Shown here in pieces: positions 52,197 through 61,029 of a stretch of DNA of 64,000 nt (the first letter of the stretch is position 1; every line of letters begins with the position of its first letter). The stretch spans positions 496,001 through 560,000 of the forward strand of contig NZ_LMPD01000001.1 of NCBI RefSeq assembly GCF_001424305.1, in the 5' to 3' direction. The DNA comes from Pedobacter sp. Leaf176 (lineage in GTDB: Bacteria; Bacteroidota; Bacteroidia; Sphingobacteriales; Sphingobacteriaceae). The position numbers were made by a program, and so were the translations under genes. A model generated the notes under the pieces. It saw only the letters and a list, made by a program, of their open reading frames with translations. It did not search any database and was not told the DNA's origin.

Positions 52197-53291
52197 TTAG
52201 ATTGACAAACTTTCTCCATTAAAGAATACCGTTATTAAATTCAGTTCATTATCCAGCAAGATCATATTTGCCCGTTGGTTGATCTCAATTTTTCCTAAAT
52301 AACCCGCTTTACCAATTAAATTGGCAGGATATAGCGATGCCATATTTAAGGCCTCCTGTAATTCGATATCACAATGTGAAATACAATTTTTTACCGCCTG
52401 TAGCATGGTCAATGAAGAACCGGAGAGTGTGCCGTCAGGCATAACAAATTTATCCCCGTCTTGAATATGCTGATATGGCCCATTATTGCATGCAGTAACT
52501 GCATCCGTAATCAGAAATAATCTTTCTTTAACAAGTTTTTTAGCAAATTTTACAACTTCAAAATCTAAATGGCGGCCATCTACTATTATACTGGCCATAG
52601 CCTTATCGTGGTTAAAAATAGCTGTTGGAATTCCAGGTTCGCGATGGTGGATCGGACTCATCGCATTAAAAAGATGCGTCGTTGTTTGAACACCCTTATT
52701 GTATGCCTTCGTTGCTTCCTCAAAAGTAGCATTGCTATGGCCTAAAGAAACCACCACATCATTATCCAGTAAGTATTGGATAACATCATCATCCTGACAT
52801 TCCGAAGCAATTGTCATCATCTTAATTACCCCATCTCCAAAATCCAGTAATTCTTTAATTTCGCCCAGAGTCGCCTTTCGCACGAATGACGGAACATGCG
52901 CACCCAGGCGTTTTGGATTTAGAAATGGGCCCTCTAAATGCAGGCCTAAGAAATTCCTTGCAGAGGATCGGTATTCCTTCGCTGTCTTTATGCAATCATT
53001 AAAAACATCTGGTGTGTTTGTTGCCATGCAGGCTAAAAATCCTGTGGTACCTTTCTTCAGTAAATCCTCTTCCATAATGGTTAATGATTCAACCGTTGGT
53101 TTGGCCGAGAACAGGCGGCCACCCGCGCCATATATTTGTAAATCTATAAACCCGGGAACAAGAAAATTCTCCTCAGATATATTTGAATCGCTGGTTTTTA
53201 TAGAAGAAATCAAGCCATTATGTATTTCAACATCCTGATTTTTGATTAAAGTATCGTTCCTGAAAAGATTTACGTTTTTTACGGTTGTCAT
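52197..53291 (-). CDS. nagA: N-acetylglucosamine-6-phosphate deacetylase
   Basis: A 364-residue amidohydrolase that deacetylates GlcNAc-6-phosphate in amino-sugar recycling or chitin use. Metal and substrate residues are seen in GLHLEGPFLNPKRLGAH, SLGHSNATFEEA, THLFNAMSPIHHREPG and the catalytic LITDAV. Length is slightly short but complete. It is oddly placed between tsf and pyrH, genes that are normally adjacent. The only start with a proper N-terminus is the ATG at 53291, and an intrinsic terminator from tsf lies just upstream. Confidence 0.93.
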   Translation of the reverse strand: MTTVKNVNLFRNDTLIKNQDVEIHNGLISSIKTSDSNISEENFLVPGFIDLQIYGAGGRLFSAKPTVESLTIMEEDLLKKGTTGFLACMATNTPDVFNDCIKTAKEYRSSARNFLGLHLEGPFLNPKRLGAHVPSFVRKATLGEIKELLDFGDGVIKMMTIASECQDDDVIQYLLDNDVVVSLGHSNATFEEATKAYNKGVQTTTHLFNAMSPIHHREPGIPTAIFNHDKAMASIIVDGRHLDFEVVKFAKKLVKERLFLITDAVTACNNGPYQHIQDGDKFVMPDGTLSGSSLTMLQAVKNCISHCDIELQEALNMASLYPANLIGKAGYLGKIEINQRANMILLDNELNLITVFFNGESLSI

Positions 53292-53347
53292 ATTCTAAGT
53301 TTATGCCTCGCTAAATTATGGCTTAAGTGGTCGAAAAAAAAATAGGG

Positions 53348-53377
53348 CAAAAAAAAAATCCCGATTTTCATCGGGAT
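53348..53377 (-). terminator. tsf intrinsic terminator
   Basis: On the minus strand ATCCCGAT and ATCGGGAT (53358-53377) form an 8-bp stem closed by a GAAA tetraloop, followed by a run of eight or more T. It ends the rplM-rpsI-rpsB-tsf transcript before nagA. Confidence 0.9.
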
Positions 53378-53398
53378 TCCAGTACTATTTATGAATGC

Positions 53399-54244
53399 TT
53401 ATGCACCTAATTGTACACGTTTGAAAGCAGATACAGTTAAACCTTTAGAAGTGTTATCTAAAAATTTACGAACATCTACTGAACTGTCTTTAACAAATTC
53501 CTGGTTTAATAAAGTACTGTCTTTGTAGAATTTGTTCAATTTGCCTGCAGCGATTTTCTCAACCATTTCTTCTGGTTTGCCTTCAGCGCGGATAACGTCT
53601 TTAGCAATTTCAATTTCACGTTGAATAGTAGCAGGATCAACACCCTCCTTATCAACAGCTACCGGGTTCATTGCTGCAATTTGCATTGCAACATCTTTAC
53701 CAGCTTCAGTAATATCGGCGCCGTTAGTGCCTTCAAATACTACTAGAACGCCCATTTTACCATTTGAGTGGATGTAAGAAACGATTTTCTCACCAGAAAT
53801 ATTTGCGTATTCCTGAATAACGATTTTCTCTCCGATTTTACCAGTCAATTCAGTAATTGTTTCAGCAACTGTACGTCCGTCTTCCAAAGTAATTGCTGAT
53901 AATTCTTCAGTGTTAGCAGGATTGTTGGCAACCGCAGCAGCTAAAACAGCTTGAGCAAGATTACGGAAATCTTCAACTTTAGAAACTGGTTCAGTTTCAC
54001 AAGCCAAAGCAACTAGTTTACCATTTGTGCCATCTGCTGAAACAGCGATTGATACCAAACCTTCAGAAGTTGCATTACCAGAACGAGCGGCAGATACTTT
54101 TTGACCTTTTTTACGCAATAAATCAACAGCGGCTTCGAAATCGCCATTTGCTTCTACTAAAGCTTTTTTGCAATCCATCATACCAGCGCCAGTTTGTTGG
54201 CGTAGTTTATTTACATCAGCGGCAGTAATTTGTACTGTAGACAT
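53399..54244 (-). CDS. tsf: Elongation factor Ts
   Basis: A 281-residue nucleotide-exchange factor for EF-Tu. The N-terminal UBA-like part has VNKLRQQTGAGMMDCKKALVEANGDFEAAVDLLRKKG. The core includes GKIGEKIVIQEYANI and AMQIAAMNPVAVDKEGVD, and the C-terminal KFYKDSTLLNQEFVKD. It is downstream of rpsB with a 109-base gap containing a GC hairpin. Confidence 0.97.
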   Translation of the reverse strand: MSTVQITAADVNKLRQQTGAGMMDCKKALVEANGDFEAAVDLLRKKGQKVSAARSGNATSEGLVSIAVSADGTNGKLVALACETEPVSKVEDFRNLAQAVLAAAVANNPANTEELSAITLEDGRTVAETITELTGKIGEKIVIQEYANISGEKIVSYIHSNGKMGVLVVFEGTNGADITEAGKDVAMQIAAMNPVAVDKEGVDPATIQREIEIAKDVIRAEGKPEEMVEKIAAGKLNKFYKDSTLLNQEFVKDSSVDVRKFLDNTSKGLTVSAFKRVQLGA

Positions 54245-54267
54245 TTTATCTTGTTTTTACTAACAAA

Positions 54268-54284
54268 TCCCGATTAAATCGGGA
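54268..54284 (-). promoter_or_regulatory. Hairpin between rpsB and tsf
   Basis: TCCCGAT and ATCGGGA arms (54268-54284) with a 3-base loop lie in the rpsB-tsf gap, 24 bases before the tsf start. It lacks a T tract on the minus strand, so it may act as an attenuator or a processing site. A second short palindrome resembling TCCCCTTTAGGGATTGGGGG follows rpsB at about 54335. Confidence 0.35.
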
Positions 54285-54353
54285 CTTGCGAGTGATTAAA
54301 TAATTTTATGAATTTGAAATTGTAACCTTTTACTCCCCTTTAGGGATTGGGGG

Positions 54354-55214
54354 TTATTCTTCTGTTTTAGTTTCTTCTGATGAAGGCGCTTCAACTTCTG
54401 CTTCTGCAGTTACCTTTTTAGTAGTTGGTCTTTTTTCGCCAGCTGCTCTAGGTTCTTTAACTTCAGGAGCATCAGCTGCAACTTTCGCTGCTACTGCTTC
54501 TTTTTCTGCTTCATCATCTTTTTCGCGTTTACGCTCATCTAAACCTTCTTCAATAGCTTTGATAATTACATCAGTAATTAAAGAGATTGATTTTGTAGCA
54601 TCATCATTCGCCGGAATCGGGAAATCGATGTTAGAAGGATCAGAGTTTGTATCAACCATCGCAAAAGTTGGGATGTTTAATTTTAATGCTTCAGTTACTG
54701 CGATATGCTCTTTCTTAACATCAATTAAGAATAAAGCTGCAGGTAAACGGTTTAAATCAGCAATACCACCTAGAAGTGATTCTAATTTAATACGCTCACG
54801 CTGAATCATCAAACGCTCTTTTTTAGATAAAATAGCATAAGTACCGTCTTTAGTCATTTTATCGATGGTAACCATCTTTTTAATTGACTTACGAACTGTA
54901 GCGAAGTTGGTTAACATACCACCTAACCAACGTTCAGTTACGAAAGGCATATTTACTTTTTTAGCTTGCTCAGCTACGATTCCTTTTGCTTGTTTTTTTG
55001 TTGAAACAAATAATACTTTACGTCCTGATTTTACGATTTGTTTAATCGCAGCCGCAGCTTCTTCAGTTTTAGTTAAAGTTTTATTTAAATCTATAATGTG
55101 AATTCCATTACGCTCCATGAAAATGTAAGGAGCCATTTTTGGATTCCATTTACGGGTAAGGTGACCAAAGTGTACACCTGCATCCAATAAGTCTTGATAA
55201 GTTGTTCTTGCCAT
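54354..55214 (-). CDS. rpsB: 30S ribosomal protein S2
   Basis: A 286-residue S2. The core (1-225) has YQDLLDAGVHFGHLTRKWNPKM, FVSTKKQAKGIVAEQAKK, TERWLGGMLTNFATVRKSI and IPTFAMVDTNSDPSNIDFPIPANDDA. A tail of about 55 residues rich in Glu, Lys and Ala follows, common in Bacteroidota. It lies 18 bases downstream of rpsI. Confidence 0.97.
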   Translation of the reverse strand: MARTTYQDLLDAGVHFGHLTRKWNPKMAPYIFMERNGIHIIDLNKTLTKTEEAAAAIKQIVKSGRKVLFVSTKKQAKGIVAEQAKKVNMPFVTERWLGGMLTNFATVRKSIKKMVTIDKMTKDGTYAILSKKERLMIQRERIKLESLLGGIADLNRLPAALFLIDVKKEHIAVTEALKLNIPTFAMVDTNSDPSNIDFPIPANDDATKSISLITDVIIKAIEEGLDERKREKDDEAEKEAVAAKVAADAPEVKEPRAAGEKRPTTKKVTAEAEVEAPSSEETKTEE

Positions 55215-55232
55215 TGTTCTTGCCTCCTGTGA

Positions 55233-55619
55233 TTAACGTTTACTGAATTGGAATTTCTTACGAGCTTTAGCACGTCCTGGTTTTTTACGCTCAACCATAC
55301 GCATATCACGCGTCATTAGGCCTTTAGCACGTAATGCAGGTTTTTTCTCCGCATCTAGTTCAACAATCGCTTTAGCAATAGCTAAACGAACAGCTTCTGC
55401 TTGTCCTTTTACTCCACCACCTTGTACATTTACAGTAATATCATAACGACCAGTAAGCTCAGAAACTTCTAAACTTTGGTTTACGATGTATTGCAATGGT
55501 AAAGTAGGGAAATATTCTTTGTGATCTTTACCGTTAACGGTAATTGCGCCAGCACCATCTTTTAAGTAGATGCGTGCAACAGCTGTTTTTCTTCTTCCTG
55601 AAGTGTTAGTAACTGACAT
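55233..55619 (-). CDS. rpsI: 30S ribosomal protein S9
   Basis: A 128-residue S9 starting MSVTNTSGRRKTAVARIYLK and ending in the basic KPGRAKARKKFQFSKR tail that reaches the decoding site. It is three bases downstream of rplM, the near-universal pairing. Confidence 0.97.
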   Translation of the reverse strand: MSVTNTSGRRKTAVARIYLKDGAGAITVNGKDHKEYFPTLPLQYIVNQSLEVSELTGRYDITVNVQGGGVKGQAEAVRLAIAKAIVELDAEKKPALRAKGLMTRDMRMVERKKPGRAKARKKFQFSKR

Positions 55620-55622
55620 TTC

Positions 55623-56066
55623 TTAAAGTTTAATGGTTTTTGGAGACTGAGCTGAATGAGGGTGGTTTTCACCTGCATACACAAAAAGATTTGTGTATAA
55701 TTTTTTGCCCAATTTAGTTTTCGGTAACATACCACGTACCGCTTTCTCGATTACACGTTGAGGGTGTTTTGCCATTAACTCCTTAGGAGAGATAAAACGT
55801 TGACCACCTGGATAACCAGTATAAGAAACATATTGCTTTTCGCTGAATTTGTTTCCTGTCAATTTAACCTTGTCTGCATTGATAACAATAACGTTATCTC
55901 CGCAATCTACGTGTGGGGTGTACTCAGGCTTGTTTTTACCACGGATGATCATAGCGATCTTCGATGACAAGCGCCCCAAAATCTCGCCTTGTGCATCAAC
56001 AACAATCCACTGTTTGTTAACAGTTTTCGCATTGGCAGAGACAGTTTTGTAACTTAACGTATTCAC
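55623..56066 (-). CDS. rplM: 50S ribosomal protein L13
   Basis: A 147-residue L13 with WIVVDAQGEILGRLSSKIAM, the HVDCGDNVIVINADKVKLTGNKF core, and GMLPKTKLGKKLYTNLFVYAGENHPH. It is the first gene of the ribosomal operon, with a clear promoter and a short hairpin (TCCCA/TGGGA) in its leader near 56100-56117. Confidence 0.97.
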   Translation of the reverse strand: MNTLSYKTVSANAKTVNKQWIVVDAQGEILGRLSSKIAMIIRGKNKPEYTPHVDCGDNVIVINADKVKLTGNKFSEKQYVSYTGYPGGQRFISPKELMAKHPQRVIEKAVRGMLPKTKLGKKLYTNLFVYAGENHPHSAQSPKTIKL

Positions 56067-56120
56067 TTGCTTGTATTTAATTTATTAAACAATTATTTAT
56101 TCCCATTAAATTTGGGACTG

Positions 56121-56151
56121 CAAAGATAGATAGAAAACTTTTATTATCAAA
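56121..56151 (-). promoter_or_regulatory. Promoter of the rplM-rpsI-rpsB-tsf operon
   Basis: On the minus strand TTTG (56148-56151) and TATCTTTG (56121-56128) are separated by exactly 19 bases. This matches the Bacteroidota TTTG-N19-TAnnTTTG consensus perfectly and sits about 55 bases before the rplM start. Confidence 0.85.
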
Positions 56152-56222
56152 TAGTTGACGGGAAAAAAAGTTATGAGTTAAGTGATAAGTTTTATTTCTT
56201 CAAGAAAATCGTCCTGCTGAAT

Positions 56223-56489
56223 TTATCTCAACATCTGATAGACTTTGTTTTTTAAGGATTCATAAAGCAAAATCCGCAGTTCTTCTGGCAACTCAACCGG
56301 TTTTCCGCTAATTTCTTTGGTTTTCAGCTTTGAAAACTTTCTTTTTACGTCGCTATTGAAGTTGCATAAGCTATAACAGAAAACAAACAGGATACAGCTG
56401 TATGGTGATATCGAATGGAATGATTTTGAAATGTGTTTTCGGATTTGGGATTTACATAATGGCAAGCATAAACTCAATCTACAAATCAT
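56223..56489 (-). pseudogene. Possible gene fragment after ORF6N gene
   Basis: An 88-residue frame. The first half is cysteine-rich and looks non-coding. The last 45 residues (for example SGKPVELPEELRILLYESL) have a natural composition and may be the tail of a degraded gene. Its ATG overlaps the stop of the ORF6N gene by 11 bases. I do not recognise a family, and the call is weak. Confidence 0.25.
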
Positions 56490-57018
56490 CAGGCATATAG
56501 CCCATTCTTTTTCTCGGCCCGATTTTCTTATCCATCAATTTATCAAGGTAACTGAAAACCAACTCAATATTTTTATCTTGGTTATTCAGTTTCCGCTTAA
56601 TGTCCTCAATCTCATATTTTAATTCGCCATTTTCGGTTAACCATTGCCGTAATCTTGTAAATATTCTTACAATCTGAATATTTACCTGAATGGCCTGCTG
56701 ACTTTTTAAAATGCTGGAAAGCATAAGTACGCCATGTTCGGTAAAAACATTAGGTAGATAAGTTCTTCCGCCTCTTCCGATCTTTGAGGTCACAATTTGT
56801 GACCTCAAAGATTCCCATTCACTTTCAGTAAGTTGAAACATAAAATCTTTTGGAAATCTTTCGAAATTTCTACGAATGCTTTGATTCAAAACTTTTGTTT
56901 CAACTCCATAAAGTTCTGCCAAATCGCTATCCAGCATAACCTTATGACCGCGGATTTCATAAATTTTGTTTACTAGAATATTTTCAGGGATGATAGAGCG
57001 CGTTTCTTTAGCCGCCAT
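56479..57018 (-). CDS. ORF6N domain-containing protein
   Basis: A 179-residue protein. The N-terminal ORF6N domain (about 10-95) has IYEIRGHKVMLDSDLAELYGVETKVLNQSIRRN and RFPKDFMFQLTESEWESLRSQ. The C-terminal half is helical (GELKYEIEDIKRKLNNQDKNIELVFSYLDKLM). ORF6N/KilA-N proteins are best known from phages and mobile DNA, where they bind DNA, but many are chromosomal in Bacteroidota with no known role. No phage genes are adjacent, so this may be a lone mobile cargo gene. Confidence 0.85.
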   Translation of the reverse strand: MAAKETRSIIPENILVNKIYEIRGHKVMLDSDLAELYGVETKVLNQSIRRNFERFPKDFMFQLTESEWESLRSQIVTSKIGRGGRTYLPNVFTEHGVLMLSSILKSQQAIQVNIQIVRIFTRLRQWLTENGELKYEIEDIKRKLNNQDKNIELVFSYLDKLMDKKIGPRKRMGYMPDDL

Positions 57019-57139
57019 ATCAAATTGGATTTAAGTTCAATATACGAATAAATTTGAGTGTTGTTGCGTAAATTATTGATTTCAAACAATAGCTAAAGCG
57101 TGTTGTTATCTACGCAGTTCCTTAACCAACAAATTATTT

Positions 57140-58219
57140 ATGCAATACCTTGATAATATTTTCGGTTATCCAATTCCACTATTCGTAAAAAACATAATTA
57201 TTGGTTTTATTGCTATTTTGACAGGCATTTTAATCAAATTTATCATCCATAAGGTGTTTATACTCTTATCTCGCTGGTGGGATTTTATCATCATTAAATC
57301 AATCATCAAACATTTAAGAAGGCCTGTTGATGTTTTCATTCCTTTATTGTTGCTAAATTTTTCTTTTGATTTGATGGTAATGCCAACTGTAATTCGCCTG
57401 CCTTTAGATAAATTGCTGGAAATAGCGTTAACCGTAAATTTTGCATTAATTCTGATAAGGATTATAAATGTTCTGGAAGATTATTTTTACCTCAAGTATG
57501 ATCTGAATAAGGAAAATAATTTAAAAGAACGTAAAATAAGAACGCAACTTCAATTTGTCCGTAAGTTTATCGTTTCGCTGATTATTTTAATAACAGCTGC
57601 TATCATTTTATTAAGCTTCGAAAGTATGCGTAAAATTGGTGCAGGTTTGCTTACTGGTGTCGGTATAGGTGGCATCATTATCGGTTTCGCAGCTCAAAAG
57701 TCGCTTGGTAATTTACTGGCTGGTTTTCAAATTGCATTTACCCAGCCCATAAGAATTGATGACGTTCTTGTTGTAGAAGGCGAATGGGGAAGGGTAGAAG
57801 AAATTACGTTAACCTACGTTGTAGTAAATATCTGGGACCAACGCAGGTTAATTTTGCCCATAACCTATTTTATTGAAAAGCCCTTTCAAAACTGGACAAG
57901 GGTTTCAGCAGACTTATTGGGTACAGTATTTCTTTACCTTGATTATACTATTCCGATTGAACCACTACGACAGGAAATGACAAAGCTTCTAAGCTTGAAT
58001 CCACTTTGGGATAAACGTGTAAACGTTGTTCAGGTTACGGATAGCACGAAAGATGGATCGATAGAAGTCCGTTTTTTAATGAGTGCTTCTAATTCATCTC
58101 GGGCTTTCGATTTGCGCTGTAACATCCGTGAAGCGATGATTGCCTATATTCAAACCAATTACCCTGAAAGTTTACCAAAGAAAAGACTGGAGTTTAAGGA
58201 TAAGTTTGAGAATATATAA
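57140..58219 (+). CDS. MscS-family mechanosensitive ion channel
   Basis: A 359-residue inner-membrane protein with four or five transmembrane helices. The pore helix is GAGLLTGVGIGGIIIGFAAQKSLGNLLAGFQIAF. The MscS beta domain follows (DDVLVVEGEWGRVEEITLTYVVVNIWDQRRLILPITYFIEKPFQNWTR) and then an alpha/beta cytosolic part. It protects against hypo-osmotic shock or serves a related role. The ATG at 57140 gives a proper N-terminal helix. It converges with tex across an inverted repeat. Confidence 0.92.
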   Translation: MQYLDNIFGYPIPLFVKNIIIGFIAILTGILIKFIIHKVFILLSRWWDFIIIKSIIKHLRRPVDVFIPLLLLNFSFDLMVMPTVIRLPLDKLLEIALTVNFALILIRIINVLEDYFYLKYDLNKENNLKERKIRTQLQFVRKFIVSLIILITAAIILLSFESMRKIGAGLLTGVGIGGIIIGFAAQKSLGNLLAGFQIAFTQPIRIDDVLVVEGEWGRVEEITLTYVVVNIWDQRRLILPITYFIEKPFQNWTRVSADLLGTVFLYLDYTIPIEPLRQEMTKLLSLNPLWDKRVNVVQVTDSTKDGSIEVRFLMSASNSSRAFDLRCNIREAMIAYIQTNYPESLPKKRLEFKDKFENI

Positions 58220-58226
58220 TAACCAA

Positions 58227-58282
58227 CTTAGGCACCTAAGACCATTTAAGTACCTTGTTCAGGTTCACCTAAGGTGCCTAAG
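58227..58282. terminator. Inverted repeat between mscS and tex
   Basis: CTTAGGCACCT (58227-58237) and AGGTGCCTAAG (58272-58282) are perfect 11-base arms with a 34-base loop, placed between convergent genes. The left arm is also part of a shorter palindrome (CTTAG-GCAC-CTAAG). It may terminate both transcripts or be a dispersed palindromic repeat. Confidence 0.55.
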
Positions 58283-58292
58283 GTGGTAAAAA

Positions 58293-60584
58293 CTATTTAA
58301 ACATACCTTTCAACTTCGCTAACTTTTCCTGTAAATCTCCATCAGCATTTTTAGGTTCGTTACGTGGCTTGAAGTTTTGCTTTTGATTATTCGGCTTAAA
58401 ATCTTGTTTAGCTTTTTCTTCTCCTGGCTTTCTTCTTTGGTCTTTCTGTTTTGGTCTTTCTTCCGTCTTCATCGACAGCGAAATTCTTTTACGCGCGGTG
58501 TCAACTTCCATAACCGTAACCTCAACTTTCTGGTGAACTTTAACAATATCATTTGGATTTGCAACAAAACGATTAGCCAACTGACTCGTATGAACCAAAC
58601 CGTCCTGGTGCACACCAATATCTACAAAAGCACCAAAATTGGTAATGTTTGTTACAATTCCTGGCAATTTCATCCCGATTCTTAAATCAGCGATTTCATT
58701 TACACCATCAGTAAAACTAAAAGCTTCGAATTGTTCCCTAGGATCGCGGCCAGGTTTGGCCAATTCTTTCAAAATATCGGTGAGTGTTGGTAAGCCTATT
58801 TCATCAGTAACATATTGTTGTGGCTTAATTTGTTTTTGCAGTTGCGTATCTTTCATCAAAGCAGAAACGGTTGTGCCCAAATCTTTGGCCATTTTATCAA
58901 CTACGGCATAGCGTTCAGGGTGAACGCCGCTGGTATCCAAAACATTTTCTGCGTTGCGGATTCGCAGGAAACCTGCGGCCTGCTCGTAAGCCTTATCACC
59001 CAGGCGAGGCACTTTTTTCAAGCTTGCGCGGTTTTTAAAAGCACCATTTGTATTTCTATAGTCAATAATGTTTTGTGCTAAAGTTGGGCCTAAGCCGGAA
59101 ACGTATGCTAAAATTTGTTTCGATGCCGTGTTTAATTCAACACCAACGGCATTCACAGCACTGATTACGGTATCATCTAAACTTGCCTGTAGTTTACTTT
59201 GATCAACATCGTGCTGGTATTGGCCAACACCGATGGATTTCGGATCAATTTTAACCAGTTCAGCCAAGGGATCCATCAGCCGGCGGCCAATCGAAACTGC
59301 TCCCCGAACGGTAATGTCCTGTGTCGGGAATTCTTCGCGGGCAACTTCAGAAGCCGAATAAATAGACGCTCCGCTTTCATTTACCATCACAATCGTAATA
59401 TTTGGTAAGTTTAAATTGCGAATAAAAGTCTCAGTTTCTCTACCGGCGGTTCCATTACCAATAGCAATCGCTTCAATAGCATGTTTTTCACAAAGCTGCT
59501 TTATGGTGATTTCAGCATTTTTTATGTTCCCCTGCCCTGTATGCGGGTAAATGGCGGTGTTTTCTAACAACTGGCCTTGTTTATCTAAACAGACTACTTT
59601 ACAGCCGGTACGGAAGCCAGGGTCGATAGCCAGTACATTTTTTTGGCCCATTGGCGCGGCCAGTAATAACTGACGGGCATTTTCAGCGAAAACACGAATG
59701 GCTTCCTCATCGGCTTTCTGCTTGGTTAAAACTCTGAGTTCAGTTTCCATCGCAGGTTCCAGAAGTCGTTTATAACCATCTTCCAAAGCTTGTTGAACTT
59801 GTTTTGAAGCTGCATTGTTTCCTAATATGAATTGCTTTTCCAGGATTGATAGCGCATCCTCAGTGGGAGGTAGGACATCTAAACGTAAAATCAATTCTTT
59901 CTCGCCACGGCGCATCGCTAAAACGCGGTGAGAGGCGGCCGCTTTCACTGGTTCGCTCCATTCAAAATAATCTTTGTACTTAATACCATCTTCTTCTTTC
60001 CCTTTAATTACTTCTGACTTAAAGACTGCTTTTTCTTGAAAATAGCTGCGCATTTTGGTTCTGGCTTCTGCATTTTCTGAAATCATTTCAGCAATAATAT
60101 CAAGAGCGCCGGCTAATGCTTCTTCCAGGTTATTTACACCTTTTTCTACATCTATAAATTTATCTGCCGAGGCTTCCAAATCAAAATTCTGTTGTTCGAA
60201 AATTTGAATTGCGAGTGGTTCTAAGCCTTTTTCTTTCGCTGCCGATGCGCGGGTTTTGCGTTTCGGTTTATAGGGCAGATAGATGTCTTCCAAAAGTGAA
60301 ATGGTCTCGGCTTCGTTTACTTGTTTTTCAAGCTCAGGTGTCAACTTCCCGAGATCGGTCATTGATTTTAAAATCGCTTCACGGCGCTTGTCTAAATCGC
60401 GTAGTTGTAAAACCCTGTCGCGTATTGCGGCAACTTCAACCTCATCTAAACTACCTGTCAGTTCTTTACGGTAACGTGAAATAAATGGTATGGTTGCACC
60501 TTCATCCAGCAGGTTTACGGTTGCAGTTACTTGTTTTTCTGCAACTTTTAATTCGGCTGCAATTATTTTATGGTGAGCTAACAT
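58293..60584 (-). CDS. tex: Tex family RNA-binding transcription accessory protein
   Basis: A 763-residue Tex protein. N-terminal helical domain begins MLAHHKIIAAELKVAEKQVTATVNLLDEGATIPFISRYRKE. A YqgF-like RNase H fold has LAIDPGFRTGCKVVCLD, then helix-hairpin-helix (LGPTLAQNIIDYRNTNGAFKNRASLKKVP). The S1 domain near residue 640-710 contains LPGIVTNITNFGAFVDIGVHQDGLVH. A Lys/Gln-rich tail follows. Tex binds nucleic acid and affects transcription and RNA quality; its precise role is unsettled. Confidence 0.95.
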   Translation of the reverse strand: MLAHHKIIAAELKVAEKQVTATVNLLDEGATIPFISRYRKELTGSLDEVEVAAIRDRVLQLRDLDKRREAILKSMTDLGKLTPELEKQVNEAETISLLEDIYLPYKPKRKTRASAAKEKGLEPLAIQIFEQQNFDLEASADKFIDVEKGVNNLEEALAGALDIIAEMISENAEARTKMRSYFQEKAVFKSEVIKGKEEDGIKYKDYFEWSEPVKAAASHRVLAMRRGEKELILRLDVLPPTEDALSILEKQFILGNNAASKQVQQALEDGYKRLLEPAMETELRVLTKQKADEEAIRVFAENARQLLLAAPMGQKNVLAIDPGFRTGCKVVCLDKQGQLLENTAIYPHTGQGNIKNAEITIKQLCEKHAIEAIAIGNGTAGRETETFIRNLNLPNITIVMVNESGASIYSASEVAREEFPTQDITVRGAVSIGRRLMDPLAELVKIDPKSIGVGQYQHDVDQSKLQASLDDTVISAVNAVGVELNTASKQILAYVSGLGPTLAQNIIDYRNTNGAFKNRASLKKVPRLGDKAYEQAAGFLRIRNAENVLDTSGVHPERYAVVDKMAKDLGTTVSALMKDTQLQKQIKPQQYVTDEIGLPTLTDILKELAKPGRDPREQFEAFSFTDGVNEIADLRIGMKLPGIVTNITNFGAFVDIGVHQDGLVHTSQLANRFVANPNDIVKVHQKVEVTVMEVDTARKRISLSMKTEERPKQKDQRRKPGEEKAKQDFKPNNQKQNFKPRNEPKNADGDLQEKLAKLKGMFK

Positions 60585-60789
60585 ATTCGAAAATTAAAGG
60601 AGCAAAGCTAATCATGATTTTGCGAAGATTTTTAAGATTCTGGGATTTTATGATGGAACGAATAATGCATTTGCCAGTCTAAGCTGCTGCCCGAAATAAA
60701 GCTTCCGGCTGTTAAAAAATAAAACATAACTGGTTTCTTTCGGTTAATATAGTAACGCTCTGCAGAATGATTAACTAAATTTTATAATT

Positions 60790-60969
60790 ATGAAAAATGT
60801 AAGCACACCTAAAAACAATCCGACAACACAGGGAAGTTCGATAGCTGACAGAGCAAATCACGATGTTAAAACTGATAAGAAAATGCAGGGCATTACGAAT
60901 GGCGGCGGGCAGCGGTCAGACCAGACTTCAAATAAGGATAATCAACGTAAACAAGATAATAAGAAATAG
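60790..60969 (+). CDS. Small hydrophilic protein, 59 residues
   Basis: A 59-residue protein starting MKNVSTPKNNPTTQGSSIAD and ending QRKQDNKK, rich in Asn, Lys, Gln, Asp and Ser with no hydrophobic core, so probably disordered. There is an ATG start, a TAG stop, and 205 bases of open space upstream. It resembles small stress-related hydrophilic proteins in general character only. I do not recognise a family. Confidence 0.5.
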   Translation: MKNVSTPKNNPTTQGSSIADRANHDVKTDKKMQGITNGGGQRSDQTSNKDNQRKQDNKK

Positions 60970-61029
60970 TTTAAATATGGAAGATGTTTATGTATTCATT
61001 TTTCTATATACATCTTCCATTTTACATTT

